Shown here piece by piece: positions 1-6,208 of a DNA stretch of 9,528 nt. The number at the start of each line of letters is the position of its first letter. The first letter of the stretch is position 1. This DNA is from Euryarchaeota archaeon UBA433 (GTDB lineage: Archaea; Thermoplasmatota; Poseidoniia; Poseidoniales; Poseidoniaceae): NCBI GenBank assembly GCA_002495535.1, contig DAFX01000012.1, forward strand, positions 2,044 through 11,571. Direction: 5' to 3'. Position numbers and translations under genes: made by a program. The notes under the pieces are model-generated. The model saw only the letters and a program-made list of their open reading frames with translations. It was not told the DNA's origin and searched no databases.

Positions 1-14
1 CCCTTTGCTTCATA

Positions 15-821
15 TCAGGACTCACTCGTACGGTCGCATAACGCCTGCCACGAAGCATCCGCATAGGCCTTCGCTTGAGCACCAGGGTCGTCTGCCTTAT
101 GGATACCAGAGCCAACGATGATGCAATCTGATCCAGCAAGCACAGCTTCTCTTGGGTCGCCGTACCGCTGACCCATTTCCCCATCACCGACCGCCAGATT
201 CACACCCGGCGTCCAGATGAGCTTACCATCGCCAACTTGGTTGCGCAATTGGGCAAGTTCTTCGGGCCTCGAGCCGTTACCGATGAATCCAAACACGCCA
301 TCGTGGGCTTTCCCTTTCGCCACCACTTTAGCGGTGTACTCCGGCGCCAATAGGTTGCCGCGGCTCGACATTTGTGCCAGCAACAACACGCCACCCTGCC
401 GCCCAACATCGCCCCATCCAGCTTGCAAACCATCGACGATATCTGGGCCTGAAATCAAATGTGCCGTGACCAAATCAGACCACGAGCGAATGTCATAGAT
501 GCCAGACATCTGTTTGCGACTGATGCCCCCAATGTCTGCAAATTTTCGATCTTCAAAGATCAACAAATCAGCGGCTTTGGCCTTCTCACAGAATTTTCTC
601 CATAAGTAGGGCGTCCAGTCATCAATCAAATCCACGTGCGTCTTTAGCGCCGCAACATGAGTGCCAACTTGGTCGATGAGCTGGTTCAGGCCGGCCATTG
701 TCGAACGGTCCGCTGCGAGGCAAACGAGTGTTTGCTTTCTGCATGCAACTTCCATGTAGGTTCGAGCCATCGGTAAGTCGTTCATTGACCATCGCTGACC
801 CCAAACATCGGCTGCCTGCAT
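15..821 (-). CDS. pyrF: Orotidine 5'-phosphate decarboxylase, eukaryote-like type
   Basis: Decarboxylates OMP to UMP, the last step of de novo pyrimidine synthesis, in the cytoplasm. The signature FEDRKFADIG (residues 89-98) supplies the Asp91/Lys93/Asp96 catalytic network, with Lys60 (LKTHVD) and the AADRS stretch (36-40) completing it. MSSRGNL (151-157) and GQRY (217-220) match the substrate and phosphate loops of the yeast URA3/human UMPS branch, and 268 residues is the usual length. Oddity: the late phosphate-binding motif, VGRG in the known families, reads VGSG here, with Ser238 in place of Arg. The first Met is taken; Met13 or Met18 is possible because the N-terminus is not conserved and no ribosome site decides. 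It lies 45 bp after the desaturase on the same strand and may be co-transcribed, but nothing ties it to lipid chemistry. Function is confident; activity with Ser238 is untested. Confidence 0.92.
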   Translation of the reverse strand: MQAADVWGQRWSMNDLPMARTYMEVACRKQTLVCLAADRSTMAGLNQLIDQVGTHVAALKTHVDLIDDWTPYLWRKFCEKAKAADLLIFEDRKFADIGGISRKQMSGIYDIRSWSDLVTAHLISGPDIVDGLQAGWGDVGRQGGVLLLAQMSSRGNLLAPEYTAKVVAKGKAHDGVFGFIGNGSRPEELAQLRNQVGDGKLIWTPGVNLAVGDGEMGQRYGDPREAVLAGSDCIIVGSGIHKADDPGAQAKAYADASWQALCDRTSES

Positions 822-866
822 GGTTCAACCCAGAGCGACCCGCCCCTCATATCTTGCGGCCGGGCC

Positions 867-1718
867 TCAACGGTCAACCACATCAAACCGATTGCGCCCA
901 CGCTGGAAAACCAAGACCCGAATGAAGTACCATGCTAAACTGTTGATCACCAACCACCCTGGAACCCTTTCGACGTATTCTTCGTGCTTTTTACGCAGAT
1001 CAAACCAGTGGGTTTTTCCATTTTCATGGTGGGCGGTATGAAAACCAATGTTGAACCAAAAATAGTTCATCCACCCGGTAAAGTTCCTTGAAGATTTCAG
1101 TGAACCATCCGTGGCCGCATCTGGCCCAGTACCCGGTTCAGCCCCCGCATGTTGAAGGTAATTGGCGGCCAACAACCAGTGTAAGCCATGCAGCTGCGGG
1201 GCCAAAACCAGCAAGAGCCAAAGCCGAACATCAATGAACGCTAAAGCGAGTGAGACCCCTCCAATGAAAAAGAATTGGATAAGCGGCCAATAATCTCCCA
1301 ACGAACTTCTTTTTCTTGCATACCCCAACAAGGTTCTTGGCAAAACAAACAGGGCCTGGAATGGGTGAAGAACATAACCGATAATGGTGTTATGGTGCCC
1401 GCCAAAACGGTAGGTTCTGGTTTCGTCTTCAGGGCCGTGCTTGTGGCGATGATGGTTGCCAATGTGGGAGGGGAAGAAAACGAAGGTAGGGGTTACTTGG
1501 ACGACGCTCAACCAGAGGTCAGTCGCTTTATTGAGCCAAGGGGAGGTCCACATACGAAGATGGGTGTGATTGTGCTGGACGACGGCCAATCCTACCGAAA
1601 GAACAAGCATCACAGCAACCAGGTACCACTCAATTCCGTTGAACCACTGCCAAGCCATCAAACCGGGGTAGGCTGCCATGTAGGTGATCGACAAGAGATC
1701 CGCTCGGCGCAGGAGCAT
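867..1718 (-). CDS. Membrane fatty acid desaturase family protein
   Basis: Integral membrane diiron oxygenase of the fatty acid desaturase superfamily, 283 aa. Histidine clusters seen: HNHTH (49-53), HIGNHHRHKH (85-94), His190 in NYLQH, and HTAHHE (227-232). These fit the three-box diiron ligand pattern. The trailing HTAHHENGKTHWFDL and a further His245 resemble the end of bacterial acyl desaturases. Hydrophobic spans near 31-48, 112-130, 145-180 and 255-270 suit a multi-pass protein. The start has a GGAG site at 1727-1730 with an 8-nt spacer, lying inside the last codons of the upstream gene, whose stop is 2 nt away, so translation is coupled. It is the last gene of the lipid-type operon. 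Family membership could equally mean hydroxylase, epoxygenase or acetylenase; substrate and regiochemistry cannot be deduced. Its presence in a probable archaeon with isoprenoid lipids is unusual. Confidence 0.85.
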   Translation of the reverse strand: MLLRRADLLSITYMAAYPGLMAWQWFNGIEWYLVAVMLVLSVGLAVVQHNHTHLRMWTSPWLNKATDLWLSVVQVTPTFVFFPSHIGNHHRHKHGPEDETRTYRFGGHHNTIIGYVLHPFQALFVLPRTLLGYARKRSSLGDYWPLIQFFFIGGVSLALAFIDVRLWLLLVLAPQLHGLHWLLAANYLQHAGAEPGTGPDAATDGSLKSSRNFTGWMNYFWFNIGFHTAHHENGKTHWFDLRKKHEEYVERVPGWLVINSLAWYFIRVLVFQRGRNRFDVVDR

Positions 1719-1720
1719 GT

Positions 1721-2641
1721 TTAGTTCTCCAACCCAACAGCCGTTCTCATTTGCTCAAGGTGAGCATGCACGTGCTCGACAAAGAATCCGTGCATCAAGA
1801 AACGATATGAAAGCCCAGTTGGCCCGACGATGATCATCGGGAATCGATTGTAGGCAATATCAGCAAAATGCGCTGCTCCGACGATGTCATCTATGAGTAA
1901 GCCGACTGAATGATCAAATTGGAACGAATTGATCGCAGCCTCGTATTCCTTTGAAGTGAGCCAGAAACAGAATGAAGTTTTGAACAGCTCATGGGCGGTT
2001 TCGAAATCAAGGAACTGGGTCCACTTTTTTCGGTCCACGCTGTAATCGACTCGAACGGGATTCCAATTGGTCCATGCCAAATCTCCCTTTTCAATCGGCC
2101 AATTGCTTCGATCGGGTTGCTCAAGGTCCCGCATGGTCATCAGAACACCCTGGTCGTGGTGAACGAAAGTTTGAACCATTAAATCTCGAATCATTTTTGG
2201 ATAAATGAGCACCGGGGCCACGTCTTTTTTGCCCGAGTTATCAATGACGAAATTGAGCAGGTTACTTTCGGCTTGAAAGTGTCGAAGAATGAGCACATTC
2301 GCTTCCGGGCGCACGAAATACTTCATGAAAAAGCAAATCTGCCACTGAAGAAAACCGTGGGCTTTCCATTGTATGGGGAGCAATCTCTTGAGGTAATAGG
2401 TAATGTGAAGCGTCATCGTGAGTAAAATCCGAAGGGTCGGGAGAACGATGATACGAAGTGGGTTTTGCAGATCCTTGACCCAGTATTCCTTTGCAGCAGC
2501 ATCGAGGGGCAAACTATCGTCTCCAACAAGAGCGTCGCTCAAGCTTGCCGGCATCCGTCCGTGGTTCGCAGCCATTGCCTTGGTACGTTTCCGCTCAATC
2601 CGGCGTTGCTTGCGCGTCAATTGTTGTTCATTCGAGGCCAT
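1721..2641 (-). CDS. Unrecognised conserved-looking protein of the lipid-type operon
   Basis: I do not recognise a named family. The 306-aa product has a very basic N-terminus (residues 9-21, rich in Arg and Lys), an amphipathic/hydrophobic region at about 61-91, then a soluble part with several candidate metal-binding patches: His121 with Glu125, HHD (161-163), His244, DD (251-252) with His258, and EHVHAH (289-294). No signal peptide is evident. The reading frame is open a further 36 codons upstream to an ATG at 2749. The start at 2641 is preferred because a strong GGAGG site sits 9 nt before it and the extension runs through the end of the preceding gene. It overlaps that gene by 14 nt and ends 2 nt before the desaturase, so it is probably translated with both and works in the same pathway. 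A catalytic or scaffold role is open. Confidence 0.8.
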   Translation of the reverse strand: MASNEQQLTRKQRRIERKRTKAMAANHGRMPASLSDALVGDDSLPLDAAAKEYWVKDLQNPLRIIVLPTLRILLTMTLHITYYLKRLLPIQWKAHGFLQWQICFFMKYFVRPEANVLILRHFQAESNLLNFVIDNSGKKDVAPVLIYPKMIRDLMVQTFVHHDQGVLMTMRDLEQPDRSNWPIEKGDLAWTNWNPVRVDYSVDRKKWTQFLDFETAHELFKTSFCFWLTSKEYEAAINSFQFDHSVGLLIDDIVGAAHFADIAYNRFPMIIVGPTGLSYRFLMHGFFVEHVHAHLEQMRTAVGLEN

Positions 2642-3377
2642 GTTCGACTTCCTCCAGTTGCAATCGGTACAGTCTGGCGACGACCTTGGATGTTTTGACA
2701 ATTGAAGCACTTGCTTTCTCATCGATACAGACTTCGTCCAGCATGGCATAGAATCGCAACATGTGGTCCCCGTCGTTGTGCCCGTGGTAGGTCATGAATC
2801 GAGTCGCATCTTCAGTGAGGCCCGTCAATTCTTGAATCTGTTTAGCCCAAGACCGAGCCATTTTTTCGCCAAGCCCCTCAATAATCCACATGGCCCCGAG
2901 CAAATCGATTGGATTTGGACGGGATGAGCGATGCATCAAGTAGCCATGCAGCGCTTCACTGCCGATGTTTCGTTCCATAGCAAGAATATCTTCGAGGCGG
3001 CCCCCGGAGGCGACGTAATCCTTCTCAAGTAACTCATAATCCCGGTGCTCGTCCACCGCATGAGAAATAATAGTTGAACGGATTTCAGCATGATTTCGAT
3101 CAAAACTGCTCGCGGCCCGCGTGATCCAACGCGAACCTTCGATGACCTGTTGGCGAAGGTTACGGAGCAGGCATTGGTGATCTTCTACCGTGTATGTGCC
3201 CAAATCGATTCGACGCAACATCGGCACCGTAGACAAATCACGTTCGAATCCAAGCCAAACTCGTAACAACTGCTGCAAACACGCCTGAGCGTTTGGATTC
3301 AAATCAATACCGTCAGGCCCTTTGTCGTCAGATGGGGCGTTCGGAGCACCCTCGATCATGATTTCTCCATCATTCAT
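2628..3377 (-). CDS. Haem-oxygenase-like diiron oxidase (iron-containing redox enzyme type)
   Basis: A 249-aa all-helical protein matching the haem-oxygenase-like diiron oxidase/oxygenase fold (TenA/PqqC/UndA/CADD relatives). After a roughly 25-residue disordered acidic start there are three ligand-type regions: HAVDEHRDYELL (106-117, with His106, Glu110 and His111), NPIDLLGAMWIIEGLG (155-170, ligand candidate Glu167), and YHGHNDGDH (197-205), a H-x3-D-x2-H pattern using His198, Asp202 and His205. Family members carry out O2-dependent oxidative C-C or C-N cleavage, for example UndA making 1-undecene from lauric acid. Here the partner ketoacyl synthase suggests an acyl substrate, which is inference. 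ATG start: GGTGA site at 3382-3386 and a 4-nt ATGA overlap with the upstream gene. It ends 14 nt inside the next gene. Fold call is good; reaction unknown. Confidence 0.8.
   Translation of the reverse strand: MNDGEIMIEGAPNAPSDDKGPDGIDLNPNAQACLQQLLRVWLGFERDLSTVPMLRRIDLGTYTVEDHQCLLRNLRQQVIEGSRWITRAASSFDRNHAEIRSTIISHAVDEHRDYELLEKDYVASGGRLEDILAMERNIGSEALHGYLMHRSSRPNPIDLLGAMWIIEGLGEKMARSWAKQIQELTGLTEDATRFMTYHGHNDGDHMLRFYAMLDEVCIDEKASASIVKTSKVVARLYRLQLEEVEHGLE
2648..2655 (-). promoter_or_regulatory. Shine-Dalgarno site fixing the start at 2641
   Basis: GGAGGAAG read on the minus strand, with GGAGG 9 nt before the ATG at 2639-2641. It lies inside the 3' end of the diiron oxidase gene. It favours this internal ATG over the longer open frame beginning at 2749 and shows that canonical ribosome sites are used in this operon. 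Confidence 0.75.
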
Positions 3378-4510
3378 TGTTTCACCACTGTCAGTTGCAT
3401 ATACGTCGTGTTAAATCGTCCGCTCTCTGGGACAAAGCACAGGATAGTTTGGCCTTCAGAAATCTCAACCTCGTCGGTCCGTAAGAATTCGTCGATCATG
3501 ATGAACAGCGATGCTGCACCCGTGTTGCCACGCGTGTAGAGGTTGGTCCACCACCGCTCTTCGGGAATGCCAACGCCGGCGGCATCCAATAAATCTAAGA
3601 TTTTATTTCTGAAATGGTGGCTCGAATAATGGCAAAGAAAGTGATCGACTTCGGCGGGCTTTGAAACGCCTTCTTGAGCTAAACGAAGGTATCCATCAAC
3701 ACCCATCCGTAGAATGTTATCGAGCAAGCGCACATCCTGCCGTAACAGCAACGCCCCTGCCGTTTCAGCTTCAGCATAGGTGTCATAATCCTGCCATGTC
3801 CGCTCATCCTCAACCCGTCCAGCCGAACCAACGCTCATGCAGGTTGGAAAGGCATGCGCGTGTGAAAACCCCCGGACCCAATCAATTCGTAGACTCAATC
3901 CCCTTGGAGCAGGTTTGTTTTGAAGCAGCAACGCACCGGCGCCATCAGAGAGCATCCACCGAAGAAATTCCGTATTGAAGTCAATCCGCTTCTCGGCAAA
4001 TGTCGACCCGGTCGCAGCCTCATACCTCTGTTTTTTCAGCAACCGACTCGCCAATTCACTCGAGACCACAAGCGCAGCCTCGTGCTCTTCAAGGCGCAAA
4101 CTGTTCCATGCGGCTTTGAGCGCCATCATCGACGATGAACAAATCCCGTGCGCCGTCAGAATTTCAAGTTCAGCAAGACCGAGTTCCGCTTGGACCATGC
4201 TCGCCATACCCGGGGCCGGATGATCGCCTTGCGTCGTTGCGACGGCCAACATGCCCACCTTTTCTCGAGGTATGAAGGCTCGATCCAGGCATTGAGTGGC
4301 TGCATTGGACGCCATCTGAGTGTTGCTGTGAGTGGTTTGTTGGTGTTCATCAATGGCGTAATGTCGTGTTTGAATTTTGTTTGCCTTTTGGATCTGAACC
4401 CTCAATGATGATGGCTTTCCATGAACGGCGCCAAGCACCCCCTCGACCTCTTCGACCGCAACCGGGGGGCCTGGAAGGAAGGCGCCCGTGCTGGTAATGT
4501 AGACGCTCAC
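3374..4510 (-). CDS. 3-oxoacyl-ACP synthase III-like ketosynthase (thiolase fold)
   Basis: A 378-aa thiolase-superfamily condensing enzyme of the FabH/OleA type, joining an acyl thioester to a second thioester by Claisen condensation. The triad looks complete: Cys124 in HGICSSSM (121-128), His294 in FLCHYSSHHF (291-300) and Asn329 in RGNTGAAS (327-334). SDGAGALLL (188-196) is the usual glycine-rich loop. The intact Asn favours condensation over simple acyl transfer (the CerJ-type branch uses Asp). FabH proper averages about 320 aa, so this one is long, like OleA/PqsD-type specialised synthases. The start is GTG, with a GAGGTG site at 4516-4521 and a 4-nt GTGA overlap with the upstream stop. 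No acyl carrier protein, thioesterase or other FAS II gene is in the window, so acyl-CoA may be the donor. Primary fatty acid synthesis is unlikely; a specialised product is more likely (inference). Confidence 0.88.
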   Translation of the reverse strand: MSVYITSTGAFLPGPPVAVEEVEGVLGAVHGKPSSLRVQIQKANKIQTRHYAIDEHQQTTHSNTQMASNAATQCLDRAFIPREKVGMLAVATTQGDHPAPGMASMVQAELGLAELEILTAHGICSSSMMALKAAWNSLRLEEHEAALVVSSELASRLLKKQRYEAATGSTFAEKRIDFNTEFLRWMLSDGAGALLLQNKPAPRGLSLRIDWVRGFSHAHAFPTCMSVGSAGRVEDERTWQDYDTYAEAETAGALLLRQDVRLLDNILRMGVDGYLRLAQEGVSKPAEVDHFLCHYSSHHFRNKILDLLDAAGVGIPEERWWTNLYTRGNTGAASLFIMIDEFLRTDEVEISEGQTILCFVPESGRFNTTYMQLTVVKQ

Positions 4511-5082
4511 TGTTCCACCTCAGCGGCAATTTTGCGCTCATACATGTAACATCGCCACCATTCTTGCACATAAGGGCCAACCACAAACACGCCCATACTC
4601 GTCATGTACAGAACAGCATAATTGCCGGTTGCCCCGAGCGGTTCGGTGCGCTGAGAGAGACCGAATCCTCCGGCCCAATTGAGTGTAATCGTATCGACGA
4701 ACACACTCCATTTGCGGACGATGATCAGTAAGAGCAAGAAGAACGGCAGCGTTGCAAGGTAGTTATGAGCATGGACTTCCCAAATACTAATTTCCCGCTT
4801 CCCAGTCGTGTAATGCACGTCATAATGCGCCACAAATTCATGCGCGATAAGTGCGGCGAAACACATCAACATCACGAGGACATTGACCTCAAAAATCAAC
4901 GTCAGAACGAGTGGTAAACCAATTTGTGCCCCCATGATCAGGTGCACACTCGCCTCACGAAGTCCGGAAGTAGCCTCGATGTTTGTGGCCCGATGGCACC
5001 ACCAATCGAGCATGCTTGCCAAACCCCACAAAGGCAACAAGACATACAACATCACATTCAGGACTAAAGTAGCCTCATCCAT
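4507..5082 (-). CDS. Small multi-pass membrane protein with conserved-looking His/Asp/Glu
   Basis: A 191-aa predicted inner-membrane protein with hydrophobic spans near 8-24, 47-63, 66-82, 108-122 and 155-171. Around the membrane faces lie many potential metal ligands: DWWCH (26-30), Glu36, Glu43, His47, Glu65, HEFVAHYDVH (81-90) and EVHAH (102-106). The spacing, with His and Glu repeated in each helix end, resembles membrane diiron enzymes, but it does not match the classical desaturase boxes and I cannot name the family with confidence. The start is supported by GAGG at 5090-5093 with a 7-nt spacer. It is the first gene of the tightly coupled set and overlaps the ketosynthase start by 4 nt, so it likely acts in the same pathway, either as an oxidase/hydroxylase or as membrane anchor for the complex. 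Function is inferred only from composition and context. Confidence 0.75.
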   Translation of the reverse strand: MDEATLVLNVMLYVLLPLWGLASMLDWWCHRATNIEATSGLREASVHLIMGAQIGLPLVLTLIFEVNVLVMLMCFAALIAHEFVAHYDVHYTTGKREISIWEVHAHNYLATLPFFLLLLIIVRKWSVFVDTITLNWAGGFGLSQRTEPLGATGNYAVLYMTSMGVFVVGPYVQEWWRCYMYERKIAAEVEQ

Positions 5083-5162
5083 GCCCCCGCCTCGTTATTT
5101 TCATCCCCTCATACGATAAAAAGAAAACACCGGCGCGGCAAGAAACAAGATAAAATTCGATT
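5083..5162 (-). promoter_or_regulatory. AT-rich 80-bp gap, candidate operon promoter and T-rich terminator
   Basis: Read on the minus strand, the gap starts with two T-rich runs (about 5144-5162 and 5115-5128), which could serve as archaeal-type T-tract termination for the upstream reductase. The same region holds TATA-like stretches (TTTTTATC at 5115-5122, and TTTTATC nearer 5151-5157), which could start the operon. A GAGG ribosome site follows at 5090-5093. No hairpin is evident. Whether the reductase is in the same transcript depends on which reading holds. Confidence 0.35.
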
Positions 5163-6158
5163 TTATGGCAGAGAGTCTAAACCGTCTAATAGAGTCGAAT
5201 CGATGGACCGTGGTGTCATTTGTAAATCGGTAAAACTTGTACCGACATCATACCCAACATGCCGCCCCAGGCTTGAACGAACGGTTTTCACCGATAATTT
5301 TGGGTGGAATGCTGCCATCACCGATGCGAGCCAAGAAGGCAAAACCCGTACTGGGAACCTACCATCAGGTTTGAGCCGGCGAAGGACATGTCCTATTTCT
5401 TTCATCCACATGCCTTCGGTATGGATGATCATCCTCCCTCCATCGGGCCCCAAAGTCAAGGCAGCGATATGCGCATCAGCGACATCCCTCACATCGACAA
5501 AATTCAGGTGGGTGTTGAGTACAAACGGTAAACGCCCGGCAAAATGCTTCAGGTAAGCCATCGAACCTTTCAGGTGACGCGGATGGTGAATTGGACCAAA
5601 GACAATCGACGGATGAATGGTGACCAAACGGGGACGCTCTTTTTGCTTCATTCGACCAACAAAGTCCCGCATTACCCGCTCCCCCTCAGCCTTTGCAAAG
5701 CCATACGGGTTGAGCGTGGCGGACGCATCCTCGCACCAATCGTTCACTGAAAACACCGTTCCATTTTCATAACGAGAACTGCGAATTGCGGCAACAGAAG
5801 AAGTGTGAATGATGGTGGTGACCGTCCCACTCTTCGCTATCGCGTTACAAAGATTGGAGGTCCCTGCGACCGAAGGATCGATGAGGTCGCGTTGAACCTC
5901 GCTAATGCCGACCATCAGTACAGCAGCACAATGAATCACCGTATGACACCCATCGACAGCAGCATCGACGCTGCCAGAATCGAGCAAATCCATTTCGACA
6001 ATTTCCAGTTGGGCCCCGTCATTGAGTCTGAACGCCTGCAAAAATTCGGCAGTTTCGGCCCTTCGAGCGGTCGCACGGACCCTGTGGCCTTGGAGCAAGA
6101 GCCGTTCAACAACATGTGAGCCAATGAACCCAGCGGCACCCGTGACAAGGACTTCCAT
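5163..6158 (-). CDS. NAD(P)-dependent epimerase/dehydratase or ketoreductase (extended SDR)
   Basis: A 331-aa extended short-chain dehydrogenase. VTGAAGFIG (5-13) is the Rossmann dinucleotide loop; ARR (31-33) after the second strand suggests NADPH preference. MDLLD (56-60) is the adenine-contact strand. Catalytic residues are Ser120/Ser121 in HTSS and Tyr152/Lys156 in NPYGFAK (150-156). NFVDVRDVADAH (219-230) is the hallmark of the dihydroflavonol reductase/3-beta-HSD-like branch, which also includes OleD-type reductases. Members reduce or oxidise a keto/hydroxyl group on a small molecule or lipid. It lies 80 bp upstream of the lipid-type operon on the same strand, so reduction of a 3-keto product made by the ketosynthase is an attractive but unproven role. 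ATG start with only a weak GGGG upstream; 50 bp separate it from the divergent lipoprotein gene. Confidence 0.85.
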   Translation of the reverse strand: MEVLVTGAAGFIGSHVVERLLLQGHRVRATARRAETAEFLQAFRLNDGAQLEIVEMDLLDSGSVDAAVDGCHTVIHCAAVLMVGISEVQRDLIDPSVAGTSNLCNAIAKSGTVTTIIHTSSVAAIRSSRYENGTVFSVNDWCEDASATLNPYGFAKAEGERVMRDFVGRMKQKERPRLVTIHPSIVFGPIHHPRHLKGSMAYLKHFAGRLPFVLNTHLNFVDVRDVADAHIAALTLGPDGGRMIIHTEGMWMKEIGHVLRRLKPDGRFPVRVLPSWLASVMAAFHPKLSVKTVRSSLGRHVGYDVGTSFTDLQMTPRSIDSTLLDGLDSLP

Positions 6159-6208
6159 ACCCCGGCGAGAACGAGCCCCCTTTTGATGTTACAGCAATCA
6201 TCACATTC
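6159..6208. promoter_or_regulatory. Divergent promoter gap
   Basis: Fifty bases between the divergent reductase and lipoprotein genes must carry at least one promoter each way or share elements with the coding starts. A weak T-rich stretch (about 6180-6187) sits about 25 nt before the lipoprotein ATG, compatible with a leaderless archaeal promoter. No Shine-Dalgarno site precedes that ATG. Confidence 0.3.

Noticed and set aside
1275..1724. Long plus-strand open frame (149 codons) opposite the desaturase
   Set aside because: It is fully antisense to a gene with intact histidine boxes, and its product shows no domain or sensible composition.
2642..2749. 36-codon N-terminal extension of the 306-aa protein
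   Set aside because: It runs through the coding end of the diiron oxidase gene, and a strong GGAGG site sits before the internal ATG at 2641.
3374..4510. Housekeeping FabH of a FAS II pathway
   Set aside because: No fabD, fabG, fabF or acpP nearby, the protein is about 60 residues longer than typical FabH, and its neighbours are oxidative enzymes.
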